Source: Streptomyces sp. NBC_01446 (lineage in GTDB: Bacteria; Actinomycetota; Actinomycetes; Streptomycetales; Streptomycetaceae). From it: a stretch of 64,000 bases of DNA. Shown here one piece after another: positions 55,906 through 63,689 of this stretch. The DNA lies in NCBI RefSeq assembly GCF_026340095.1, contig NZ_JAPEPO010000001.1:5480001-5544000 (forward strand). The letters are read 5' to 3'. The first letter of the stretch is position 1, and each line of letters opens with the position of its first letter. The notes beneath the pieces were generated by a model that saw only the letters and a program-made list of their open reading frames with translations, did no database searches and had not been told where the DNA came from. Position numbers and translations under genes: made by a program.

Positions 55906-56721
55906 CAGGGTTTCCGATGCAGGAACGTTTTGACCTGCGACACAACGGAGCGTCCGTCGTTCGGCGGACATGATGACCCGTCAGGTGGGCCGTCAGTCAC
56001 CCGCTGCCGGCCCGAGCGGCCGGCGATCAAGCCGTTGGGTGCAACCTCCGTCACCCGGCTCGGGGGAGGCCTCCGAGCCGGTCGAGCGGGTCATCAATGA
56101 CGATGGCCTCCGGCGCCTCAGGGGGAGAGGGCTAGGGCTTGAGGCCTTGGGCGGGCCGCCGCCCCGTCACTGTTGGGGAGGGTGTGTTCAAGGGTGTGTT
56201 CAAGGGCGCGCCGGGCTGGTGTGCACTCGGTGATCTGACCGATCCGCCCCTTCCTCCCCCCTTCTCGCTCCTTCAGTTCGTTCAGTTCCTTCCGCGCTGT
56301 CGGTCCCGTCGGCCCACGCGTCGGCTGCCCTGCTTCGCCGCGGCTTCCCGGCGGTCGCCCCGCAGCGGGTTCGCCGTCGAGTGCTGCGCCTGCCCGGACG
56401 GGGCTTCGCGCGCCACAGCGGGTGTCCGAAGAGCGGCGGATCGGGTGAGGCGGCGTTCTCCCTCACCTGGGGAGAAGGGCACCGTCAACGTCGGCATCGG
56501 GGACGGCGTGTCGCGAACAGGGTCGGTCTACGTGGTGATGGCCCTGGCCGTCGAAGGCGCCCGGCATGTCCGGGACGCTCCGGACGTCCTGAGGATCTCG
56601 GGCGGCGACGGTGGCAACGCCGGTGACCACGGCGACGGTGCGGGGGCCAGGTGCCGGCTTCGCGTGTCGTCGAACTGAAGGTCTGGGACGAGGCTGCCGC
56701 CCTCAAGCGCGGTCTCTGTGG
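55906..56721. other. 816 nt without a recognisable gene
   Basis: No convincing coding region is seen in either direction: open frames have atypical codon use and no family resemblance. A 12-nt GGTGTGTTCAAG is repeated in tandem at 56181-56204. The stretch is probably decayed accessory DNA or a long spacer before the second secreted-protein gene. Confidence 0.5.
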
Positions 56722-57040
56722 CGTCGGCGAGCCTCGCCCCGACCGGCAGGAGCCGCGAGCGACGGCGCGCCACGCGGAGACTGCGACACGGCATCAGAAA
56801 TTTTGAGCAGCTGTCAGCGGGTCGCCGGGTGGGGCTTACGAGGCGTCAACTGCCCTACAAATGTTGGCAATTGGGAGCCAATGCGGATGCCGCTGCCGAC
56901 TGGCGTCTTTGCGGCCATACGGCCACACGGCTTATTTCTCGCATTTTCAGCCCGTCTGATAAGTGACGAATGGTGTGATTTCTGTATCTTCTTCATAGAG
57001 CGGCTGTCCGGCCGATCTCTCCGAGAAGGAAGAAACTGAC

Positions 57041-57625
57041 ATGAGCAAGCGTTCCATTGCTGTCACCGCCGCCATCGCGGGTGCTGCAGCCCTTGCTGCC
57101 ACCGGCATCAACTACGCCGCTGCTGCCGGCACGGAGGCGGCCCCGGCTGCTGCTCCGGCCGTTCGTCAGGCGGCTGCTCCCGCGGCGGCGCCCCTCGGTG
57201 GCGACTCCGGCCAGGGCAAGGAGAAGGACAACGACTACAACAAGGGCAACGACCACTACAGGTACGAGGGTCGGATCCAGATCAACGAGCGGTCCTACTC
57301 GGCCGGCTCGGACGGCTGCATCACCGTGGTCAGCGGCCTGGGTGCGAACAGCTTCAACGTCCGCAACGACAGCTGGAAGACGGTTGAGGTCTTCCGCGGT
57401 GCGACCTGCGACAACGGGGCTCCCGTGGCCACGGTCGGACCGTGGAGCACCAGCAACAGCGTCTCTCCCCACCGGGTCCGTGGTGGCGTCTTCGTCAAGC
57501 ACGGCGTCGTAGGCAGCTTCCGTGTAGTCCACGAGTTCCGCGGCGGCCACGGCGGCGGCGGCTACGGCGGCGGCGGCTACGGCGGCGGCGGCTACGGCGG
57601 CGGCGACGACGGCGGCAAGTGGTAG
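57041..57625 (+). CDS. secreted protein with Gly/Tyr-rich tail, paralogue 2
   Basis: A 194-aa paralogue of the protein at 53350. Signal peptide and central domain are nearly the same (the run NVRNDSWKTVEVFRGATCDN is shared exactly). Differences cluster in the charged patch (KDNDYNKGNDHYRYEG) and in the tail, where the GGGGY unit is repeated three times before GGGDDGGKW. The start has AGAAGGAAG about 7 nt upstream. As both copies stay open with mostly conservative changes, selection for function in both is likely. The family is unknown. Confidence 0.82.
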   Translation: MSKRSIAVTAAIAGAAALAATGINYAAAAGTEAAPAAAPAVRQAAAPAAAPLGGDSGQGKEKDNDYNKGNDHYRYEGRIQINERSYSAGSDGCITVVSGLGANSFNVRNDSWKTVEVFRGATCDNGAPVATVGPWSTSNSVSPHRVRGGVFVKHGVVGSFRVVHEFRGGHGGGGYGGGGYGGGGYGGGDDGGKW

Positions 57626-57642
57626 TACCTGCCGCCGGAATA

Positions 57643-57684
57643 GTTGAGGCCCCGGCCCGTCGGAATCGGGCCGGGGCGGTCAAC
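57643..57684 (+). terminator. terminator of secreted paralogue 2
   Basis: GTTGAGGCCCCGGCCCG pairs with CGGGCCGGGGCGGTCAAC (small bulge) over a 7-nt loop, 17 nt after the stop. It is homologous to the terminator at 53911-53956. Confidence 0.82.
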
Positions 57685-57837
57685 GAAAGTTTAACCCAGC
57701 CGGGCACGCCGCGCCCGAGATGGCTTAATGCTTGCACGGATGGCCTTACGTCCGTGCCCGCATGAAGGTGATTTCGGGCGCTCCCATGGGCATGTCGCGC
57801 TTCGTCGAAGGCGCGCCGAGGTATGTCCAGTTCTTCC

Positions 57838-57875
57838 GGCTCGATCGAGGCCTGACAAAGGGCCTCGATCGAGCC
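57838..57875. terminator. isolated 15-bp perfect hairpin
   Basis: GGCTCGATCGAGGCC (57838-57852) is exactly complementary to 57861-57875 with an 8-nt loop TGACAAAG. No intact gene ends here, so it may terminate read-through from the secreted-protein gene or be a relic of a lost gene. Confidence 0.6.
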
Positions 57876-58074
57876 TTCCGAATCGGGATGCCTCACAGGG
57901 GTCCGGCCCCCTGAAGGGCTTCGCACCTTTCCATGCCGACTCGTTCGCCGGAAACGTGCAGAGTCTTCAGGAAGTCGTAAGCGCGGGTGAGCTGTACGCC
58001 CACACTTACGTTCGGATCTTCGGAAAGTTAACTGTCAAAGTCACGTCGGCTGCCGTCGGTCATGGTGCACATTC

Positions 58075-58096
58075 CGTATACGGACGGGGGTATACG
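58075..58096. promoter_or_regulatory. operator-like dyad before the small ORF/SLATT unit
   Basis: CGTATAC and GTATACG (58075-58081, 58090-58096) flank an 8-nt G-rich spacer. The right arm TATACG could serve as a -10 element. It lies 10 nt before the 44-aa ORF start, ideal for repressor control. Confidence 0.5.
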
Positions 58097-58106
58097 AAAA
58101 GGCGCC

Positions 58107-58241
58107 ATGGCCGACCAGCCGAACACCGCAGTGGGTGGGACTGCAGCCGTGCACGGGCTGAGCGTTCACCAGGCCACGGACCGCCTTGCTCCGTCGATCC
58201 GTGACGCCGAATCCGCCGCTTTGGACTCGAGGGATGCCTGA
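58107..58241 (+). CDS. small protein (44 aa) upstream of the SLATT-like gene
   Basis: ATG 58107 to TGA 58239-58241 gives a 44-aa protein (starts MADQPNTAVGGTAAVHG, ends AESAALDSRDA). GAAAAGG lies 4 nt upstream. Its stop is 2 nt before the next ATG (TGAAAATG), so translation of the two is probably coupled. No family is recognised; it is hydrophilic and slightly acidic, with no membrane segment. It could be a regulatory leader peptide, an immunity or partner protein, or chance. Coupling and ribosome site are the evidence. Confidence 0.5.
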   Translation: MADQPNTAVGGTAAVHGLSVHQATDRLAPSIRDAESAALDSRDA

Positions 58242-58243
58242 AA

Positions 58244-59158
58244 ATGCCGCACAGCTCGCTCAGGAAATCGAAGACTCCGGCCGCCGCAGCACTCTCGCAA
58301 AGACTTGAAGAGACCATCGAAAGCACCGAGTACTGGGCAAGAAGGATGCCGCGCGAAGCCGTCCGCCTGGTGCGTAAGGAGCGCCTCTACGGCGTCGCCG
58401 CAGGAGGCGTCAGTCTCCTCACCGGCCTTCTGGCCTGGCCTCTGGTCGCCGAGTCCTCGATGCTCACGGCGCAGGTCCTCATCTCCGGGCTGTCGGGCCT
58501 GGCGGCGCTGGCCATTGCCGCCCCCTACGTGAGCGGCCTGAGTGATCGCGGCGAGGACTCCATCAAGCTGGGCAGTGCGTACGGGGAAATGCATCGCGAA
58601 CTCCTGCGCGGCAGAGAGCAGATCGCCGAGAGATTCGAGAAGAACGCGTCTCAACTGCCTGGATTCTGCCAACAGTTCGACTACATCGAAGAACGCAGGG
58701 ACTCTCTCGGAATTCGCCCCATTCCCTCAAGGGTGAGGGCATCCGGTGTTCCCCTGGCCGGCGAGGTCGGGCGGAAAGAGCAGGCCGTTCCGATCGCGCC
58801 GGGAAAGCATTCAAGGAGTTCGGCACCCGCGGCGCCGGTGGGCTGTGGTCGTACAGTGGTCGTGGATCAGGACGCCGTCGCCACGCTCATCTACCTCGTG
58901 GCGAATCAGTTGGCATCGCAGGATCAGGCTTCGACGGGGGAGTTCGCTCGTCGCCCGTCTGCGTTTCAGCCCGGGATCTGCGAGCAGGGTTCGACAGGGC
59001 GCCTGGAACAGCATTGGCAGCCCGCCCTGCCGTTCGACACCTCGCGAAGTTCGGACTTGGGAAGGCGTGACGAAAACCGCCTCACGGAAACGTCTCAGGC
59101 GCTTCTCTCGAAACTGTCCGGCCCTGCGGGGCCACTGCGACGATTCAGCCGTTCATAA
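58244..59158 (+). CDS. two-TM protein, probable SLATT-like effector domain
   Basis: A 304-aa protein. After a basic amphipathic helix (SQRLEETIESTEYWARRM), a helical hairpin spans about 49-94 (YGVAAGGVSLLTGLLAWPLV, then AQVLISGLSGLAALAIAAPY). A soluble helical segment follows (SIKLGSAYGEMHRELLRGRE). This order matches the SLATT fold (SMODS/SLOG-associating 2TM domain, predicted pore-forming effectors of nucleotide-sensing conflict systems). The last 140 residues are low-complexity and unassigned. ATG 58244 has GAGGG 10 nt upstream. No CD-NTase or SLOG gene is adjacent. The SLATT call is by pattern only. Confidence 0.6.
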   Translation: MPHSSLRKSKTPAAAALSQRLEETIESTEYWARRMPREAVRLVRKERLYGVAAGGVSLLTGLLAWPLVAESSMLTAQVLISGLSGLAALAIAAPYVSGLSDRGEDSIKLGSAYGEMHRELLRGREQIAERFEKNASQLPGFCQQFDYIEERRDSLGIRPIPSRVRASGVPLAGEVGRKEQAVPIAPGKHSRSSAPAAPVGCGRTVVVDQDAVATLIYLVANQLASQDQASTGEFARRPSAFQPGICEQGSTGRLEQHWQPALPFDTSRSSDLGRRDENRLTETSQALLSKLSGPAGPLRRFSRS

Positions 59159-59166
59159 CGGTGTGT

Positions 59167-59202
59167 GTCCGGCCCCGCACCACCAATCGTGCGGGGCCGG
59201 AC
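59167..59202 (+). terminator. terminator of the SLATT-like unit
   Basis: GTCCGGCCCCGCAC (59167-59180) pairs perfectly with 59189-59202 over an 8-nt loop, starting 8 nt after the stop codon. Such a strong, well-placed hairpin supports the unit being a real transcription unit. Confidence 0.88.
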
Positions 59203-59825
59203 GGATGGCTGCCCTCTCCTAAGCTTGATCTTCAACGTCCGCCGTCGAACGGCAGGTCGGACTTGATCACTCGGTTCGGTAACCGGCCGGCGTACATGGA
59301 GGCGGCCTTCGGCTGAACATGTGCTCCGACCGAGGAACACATACAAATTCGCGTCCTGCCGGCTACCGAGGGCCATCGTCGGATCAGGCCCCGGAGGCCG
59401 AGCGGATCACCTCACCCGCCCCTGGCTGCCTCGCCGCTGAACCGGCAGCACCCGCGCATCGAGGTGACGCGGTCAGCCGATCGGCTGAGCGGAAGTGCCC
59501 GGCGAGCCCTTGCATCCGTCACACACAGGGGCTCGGCCCGGCTGAACCGAGCGGTGGAAGCGGCCTGGCGAGCCGCCAGGTGATGAGGCGGTCCCGGGAG
59601 CTGTATCCGTAGGCGAACCCGCTTGGTGGGCAAGGCGCATGGGGGTGTGCGACCGGGACGGCCGGACACCGCCGCAGTCAGCCATGCCCCGGACAGTCCG
59701 TTCCCCGGCACCGGTCGCGGCGCGGCCTCGCGTGACTGTTGATGTGTCCAGTCACGCGAACGGCGCAACGTTCCCACCGGAGCCCACGCGCGCGGGATCG
59801 GCCGGTCCGTAGCACCGTTCGCCGT
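59203..59825. other. 623 nt without a convincing gene
   Basis: Only very short frames are seen, e.g. a 21-codon minus-strand frame at 59232-59297 (MYAGRLPNRVIKSDLPFDGG), too short to call. No repeats or RNA structures stand out. It is probably decayed accessory sequence. Confidence 0.45.
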
Positions 59826-60038
59826 ATGGACTCCACTCCGATCGTCGTGCACCCGCCCACCCCCACCGGGGGCCGGCGGGTAGCCATCCAGGGGCACGTC
59901 GCCGGGATCGCCCGGAGTGATGCCGACCTCGTCGCATTCCTCTGCCAGGCCGGCGTGACGGTTCACAGCGCTCTCCTCGATGACGAGGCATGGGTGAAGT
60001 GGCGGGGAGGGCGAGCCCACCACTACGCGGCACTATGA
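59826..60038 (+). CDS. small hypothetical protein (70 aa)
   Basis: A 70-aa protein (starts MDSTPIVVHPPTPTGGRRVA, ends WVKWRGGRAHHYAAL). It resembles short uncharacterised Streptomyces proteins with the VVHPP..GGRRV start and WRGG end, from memory. No ribosome site precedes the ATG, so it may be leaderless; TAGCAC about 17 nt upstream is a possible -10. A hairpin follows 8 nt after the stop, supporting a transcription unit. Confidence 0.6.
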   Translation: MDSTPIVVHPPTPTGGRRVAIQGHVAGIARSDADLVAFLCQAGVTVHSALLDDEAWVKWRGGRAHHYAAL

Positions 60039-60046
60039 ACATCGTG

Positions 60047-60069
60047 GACTCGCCAAGGGCAGGCGAGTC
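60047..60069 (+). terminator. hairpin after the 70-aa gene
   Basis: GACTCGCC (about 60047-60054) pairs with GGCGAGTC (60062-60069) over a 7-nt loop just after the stop codon. Confidence 0.55.
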
Positions 60070-60105
60070 TCCCGGTCTCCTCCGTCATGACTCTCCGCGA
60101 GTGCG

Positions 60106-60390
60106 GTGCCGGTCCTGTGCGTGGGGCTCGGACTCTTTGGTGATCTATGCCCGGCACGACCCGCGGAACGGTCGGTGGTCCTCCTCGACTGTGGCCACGG
60201 GCCGGCCCCGATATTCGTGCGTCGCGGCGCATCCGTGGACTGCCCGAGCTCGCCCGCCCGCGCACCGGCCCTGGGGCTCGGTGCGCACGGCGGTGAACCG
60301 GCTCGCCCGCGTCGGGTCGACTTCGCGCCGGGGGATCAACTCCTGCTGTGCACGGACGGCGTGACCGAGGCCCGCGACACGCAACATCAA
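60106..60390 (+). pseudogene. SpoIIE/PP2C-type phosphatase C-terminal fragment
   Basis: The frame contains VVLLDCGHGPAPIFVRRGA, PALGLGAHGGE and VDFAPGDQLLLCTDGVTEARD, the last third of a SpoIIE-type serine phosphatase domain including the DGVTEAR metal motif. The first two thirds, any sensor domain and the natural C-terminus are missing. It is the remnant of a deleted regulator of the anti-anti-sigma type. Confidence 0.7.
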
Positions 60391-60427
60391 AGACGTCCCC
60401 GCGCCGCGTCGAACCCGGTCGCCGGAA

Positions 60428-61465
60428 TCAGCCGGCCACCGGGGTGAGGGTGAGGGGCTGGACCTTGCCCTCCAGCATCGCGCCGAGGCCGAGGACCGCG
60501 CAGATGTCCGGGCGTTCGGCGATATGGATCGGCACTCCCGTGGCGTCGCGCAGCATCTGGTCGAAACCGGGCAGCAGCGCGCTGCCGCCGACCATCATGA
60601 TGCCGCGGTCCGCGACGTCGGCCACCAGGTCGGGCGGGCAGTCCCGCAGGACCTTGCCGATGCCGTCGAGGACGGCGGTCAGCGGGGTGTGGATGGCGTG
60701 GCGCACGGCCGCCGTGTCGACGTGCACCGAGCGGGGCAGGCCCGTCGCCACGTCCCGGCCGTGGATCTCCGTCGACTCCGGGCCGTGCGGGGTGAGGCCG
60801 TTGCCGCTGAGGGCGAGCTGCAAGGGACGTACGGACTGGGACGGGAGCATCAGTTCGTGGTGCTGGCGCAGGTGCTGGACCACCGCGTGGTCGATGGCGT
60901 CGCCGCCGACCGGGAGGCGCTCGGCGGTCACGATCGAGCCCAGGGAGAGGACGGCGATCTGCGTCGTGGCCGCCCCGCACACGATGATCATCGTGGCTTC
61001 GGGGCGCTCGACGGGCAGGCCGCAGCCGACGGCGGCGGCGATGAGGGTGTCGACGAGTTCGACGCGGCGCGCGCCGAGTCCGACCAGGGTCTCGACGGCG
61101 GCGCGCTGCGCGAGCGGGTCGGCGTCGTGCGGGGTGCAGGCGGCGGCGCGCAGCCGCGGCTTGCGGCGCAGCGTGCGGCGCAGCTTCTCGCCGATGAGGT
61201 GGCGCAGCATGCGCTGGGCCATGTCGATGTCGACGACGGTGCCGCCGGAGACGGGGCGCATGACACGGATGTAGTCGGGGGTGCGGCCGGTCATCCTCTC
61301 GGCGAGCTCACCGACCGCGATCAGGGCGCCGGTGCGGGTGTTGACGGCGGCGGCGCTCGGCTCGTCGACGACGAGGCCCGCGCCCTTCACGAACACCCGG
61401 GTCCGCGCGGCCCCCAGGTCGACGGCGAGATGGCAGCGGCGCAACTGCTCCAGACTGACGGTCAT
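60428..61465 (-). CDS. mbl: MreB/Mbl-type actin homologue
   Basis: A 345-aa bacterial actin-like ATPase. Phosphate-1 motif LAVDLGAARTRVFVKG, VVDEPSAAAVN, connect-1 RVMRPVSGGTVVDIDMAQRM, IIVCGAATTQIAVLSLG as phosphate-2, and adenosine motif IMMVGGSALLPGFDQML. It is smaller and more divergent than MreB, fitting the Mbl-like protein that Streptomyces uses in spore wall formation. ATG 61465 has GGGAGGA about 7 nt upstream. The gene stands alone and ends against the decayed phosphatase fragment. Symbol given from family and memory of S. coelicolor. Confidence 0.82.
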   Translation of the reverse strand: MTVSLEQLRRCHLAVDLGAARTRVFVKGAGLVVDEPSAAAVNTRTGALIAVGELAERMTGRTPDYIRVMRPVSGGTVVDIDMAQRMLRHLIGEKLRRTLRRKPRLRAAACTPHDADPLAQRAAVETLVGLGARRVELVDTLIAAAVGCGLPVERPEATMIIVCGAATTQIAVLSLGSIVTAERLPVGGDAIDHAVVQHLRQHHELMLPSQSVRPLQLALSGNGLTPHGPESTEIHGRDVATGLPRSVHVDTAAVRHAIHTPLTAVLDGIGKVLRDCPPDLVADVADRGIMMVGGSALLPGFDQMLRDATGVPIHIAERPDICAVLGLGAMLEGKVQPLTLTPVAG

Positions 61466-61617
61466 GGCAGATCCTCCCGAGAGCGCAGACCGTGACGGGT
61501 CGTCAAATAACGTCCCTTCTGGAATCCTGCGGCGGGGCGGCTCCGGGCGCGCGCTGGAATGAGCCGGGCGGGGTTCCGCCGGACGGGTGATCTTGCCGGG
61601 CGTTGTTAGCATCCCGT

Positions 61618-62949
61618 GTGACCTGCACCCCCTCCTCGCCGGACCAGGCAGACGCTTCCGAGACCCCCGCGATACCCGCCCCCGCACCGGTGAAGGCGCC
61701 CGCGCCGGGTGGTCGCCGCCGGATTCTCGCCGATCTCACCCCGCTGCGTATCTCCGTCGACTACCGGCGCCTGTGGGTCGGCAACACGGTGTCCTGGACG
61801 GGCCAGGCGATGACCGCGCTCGCGGTGTCCCTCCAGGTGTACGACATCACGCGCTCCAGCTTCTCCGTAGGCCTCGTCGGTCTGTTCTCGCTGGTCCCGC
61901 TGGTCGTCTTCGGCCTCTACGGGGGTGCCATCGCGGACACGATGGACCGGCGCAAGCTCGGCCTGTACAGCGCGTCCGGCTCGTGCGCGCTGTCCGTGGC
62001 ACTGGCCGTCGCGGCGCTCGCCGGCTATCACCGGGTGTGGCTGCTCTACGCGGTCGTGTCCCTCCAGGCGGTGTGCGGGGCGCTCAACTCCCCGGCGCGC
62101 ACGTCGATGATCCCGCGCCTGCTGCCGCCGGAACACCTGCCGGCGGCGAACGCGCTCGGCTCCATGACGACCACGGCCGGCACCCTCATCGGCCCCATGC
62201 TGGGCGGAGTCGTGGTCGGCCTGTGGGGCTACCAGACGGCGTACCTGATCGACGCGGTCGCCTTCTCGGCGGCTCTGTACGCGATGTGGCGGCTGCCGGC
62301 GATGCTGCCGGACGGGCCGGAGGGAGAGCGGCGCAAGCGGGCCTCCGTGGTGGACGGCCTGCGGTTCCTGGCCGGGCGGCCCAACCTCCGGATGACCTTT
62401 TTCTCGGACATGTGCGCGATGGTCCTCGCGTATCCGCGGGCGCTGTACCCGGCCGTCGCGCTGCTCTGGTACGGCGGTGACGCCCGGACCACCGGCCTGC
62501 TGGTCGCCGCTCCCGCGGTGGGCGCGCTGCTGGGCGGGGTGTTCTCCGGCTGGCTCGGCCGCGTGCACCGGCACGGCCTGGCGATCGTGATCGCCGTGTG
62601 CGGGTGGGGCCTCGCCATTGCCGTCTTCGGCCTCACCAGAAACCTCTGGCTCGGCCTCTTCTTCCTCGCGCTCGCCGGCTGCGCGGACACGGTCTCGATG
62701 GTCTTCCGCGGTACGATGCTCCAGGTCGCGGCCCCCGACGAGATGCGCGGCCGCCTCCAGGGCGTCTTCATCGTGGTCGTGGCGGGCGGCCCCCGCCTCG
62801 GCGACTTCGTCGCAGGCTCGACGGCCGACCTCGCGTCCCCCACGGTGGCGATCACGGGCGGCGGTACGGCCTGCGTGGTGGCGGTCCTGCTCCTCGCCCT
62901 GAAATGGCGCAAGTTCCTGAACTACGACGCCAGGAAGCCGACGGCGTGA
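61618..62949 (+). CDS. MFS exporter (EntS/MFS_3 type)
   Basis: A 443-aa 12-TM permease. A 45-residue Ala/Pro-rich cytosolic start precedes helix 1 (YRRLWVGNTVSWTGQAMTAL). Motif A is GGAIADTMDRRKLG, then LNSPARTSMIPRLLPPEHL, the mark of the MFS_3/EntS group (siderophore or macrolide exporters). GTG 61618 is chosen. No Shine-Dalgarno is present and TTAGCA at 61606 fits a -10, so the message may be leaderless. It is divergent from the mbl-like gene with about 150 nt between starts. Confidence 0.88.
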   Translation: MTCTPSSPDQADASETPAIPAPAPVKAPAPGGRRRILADLTPLRISVDYRRLWVGNTVSWTGQAMTALAVSLQVYDITRSSFSVGLVGLFSLVPLVVFGLYGGAIADTMDRRKLGLYSASGSCALSVALAVAALAGYHRVWLLYAVVSLQAVCGALNSPARTSMIPRLLPPEHLPAANALGSMTTTAGTLIGPMLGGVVVGLWGYQTAYLIDAVAFSAALYAMWRLPAMLPDGPEGERRKRASVVDGLRFLAGRPNLRMTFFSDMCAMVLAYPRALYPAVALLWYGGDARTTGLLVAAPAVGALLGGVFSGWLGRVHRHGLAIVIAVCGWGLAIAVFGLTRNLWLGLFFLALAGCADTVSMVFRGTMLQVAAPDEMRGRLQGVFIVVVAGGPRLGDFVAGSTADLASPTVAITGGGTACVVAVLLLALKWRKFLNYDARKPTA

Positions 62950-63045
62950 GGACGCTCGGGGCGTCCCCGGTTCCCGGCGCGCGAGCAGCAGCGGGACCGT
63001 ACGAGTGACATGACGGAAAGGGCCGCCAAGCGTGCGTGACATCTA

Positions 63046-63374
63046 GGGCTTCCCGGGGCCCGCGGGCGTTCCCGGCGACGGCGCGGCGGCCCAGCGGCGT
63101 CGGCGGCGGATCGTCGTTGGGGTGGCGGGTCTCGTGCTGGTCGTCCGCGGGGCTTTGGGGGTGGGGTCTCCTACCTGCTCGGGCCCGGGGCCGACAAGAT
63201 GCCGGCCGGGAGTGAGAGTGAGAAGCCGGAGTGGGCCGGGGGAATCACGCCCGGGTGGATGAGTGAGCAGGTCGGGCTCGAGGTTCCTGGGCAGGCAACG
63301 GATCGGCGGGCCGTGGACGCCCGCGCGGACGGCGAGGGCACGGTTTTGGAGGTGGGCCGAGACGACGTGCGGTG
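63046..63374 (+). pseudogene. decayed membrane-anchored protein gene
   Basis: The + strand reads QRRRRRIVVGVAGLVLVVRG (basic stop then a membrane helix). After a +1 shift it continues LGPGADKMPAGSESEKPEWA, GGITPGWMSEQVGLEVPGQA and TDRRAVDARADGEGTVLEVG, then a stop. This looks like an N-terminally anchored extracellular protein of the type found near Streptomyces trypsin-like genes, broken by at least one frameshift. No intact start is visible. Moderate to low certainty. Confidence 0.4.
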
Positions 63375-63479
63375 ACACGTCGCTGACGACGGACACCGGG
63401 CGGCCGGTGGAGTTGAGCGTGCGGATCGGGGGGTCCGGGTCGCGTGTGGGCCGGGCCGTGCGCAGGGCGGGGGGAGGTC

Positions 63480-63689
63480 GGTGGGGCGGCCGGCCCAGCC
63501 GCCGTGCGACACGACCCGCGCCGGTACGGCGACCGCGCCCGCCTCGTGCGGGAACGTGACCGTGACCGGCGCGGCGCCGCTGTCCGCGATCACGTGGGCG
63601 CAGGTCACGACCTTGCGGCCGGTCACCACGAAGCCGGCCCCGATCTGGCGCCCGCACTCGATCCTGGCGTGCCCGCGCGCGCTGTTCAC
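63480..63689 (-). pseudogene. trypsin-like serine protease, N-terminal fragment
   Basis: The minus strand begins with GTG 63689 and gives RIECGRQIGAGFVVTGRKVV then TCAHVIADSG, the first third of a bacterial trypsin-like peptidase with the catalytic His. Similarity stops at about WAGRPTDL (63480). The frame stays open to 63171 but is Arg/Ser/Pro-rich, with no Asp or Ser catalytic motif. The protease is therefore truncated. Its start overlaps the stop of the upstream trypsin-co-occurring-domain gene (GTGA). Confidence 0.7.

Larger units (their letters stand above)
56722..57825 (+). repeat. about 1.1-kb direct duplication, copy 2 (outside element)
   Basis: Counterpart of 53032-54095. The leader keeps TTTTGAGCAGCTG, GAGGCGTCAACTG and TGATAAGTGACGAATGGTG-type blocks, so promoter and leader were copied with the gene. 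Divergence is concentrated upstream and after the terminator. Confidence 0.85.

Noticed and set aside
56139..56678. 179-codon + strand open frame in the gap before secreted paralogue 2
   Set aside because: Arg/Cys-rich, irregular codon use and no recognisable motif; judged to be non-coding.
59232..59297. 21-codon minus-strand ORF
   Set aside because: Too short, no ribosome site seen and no family resemblance.
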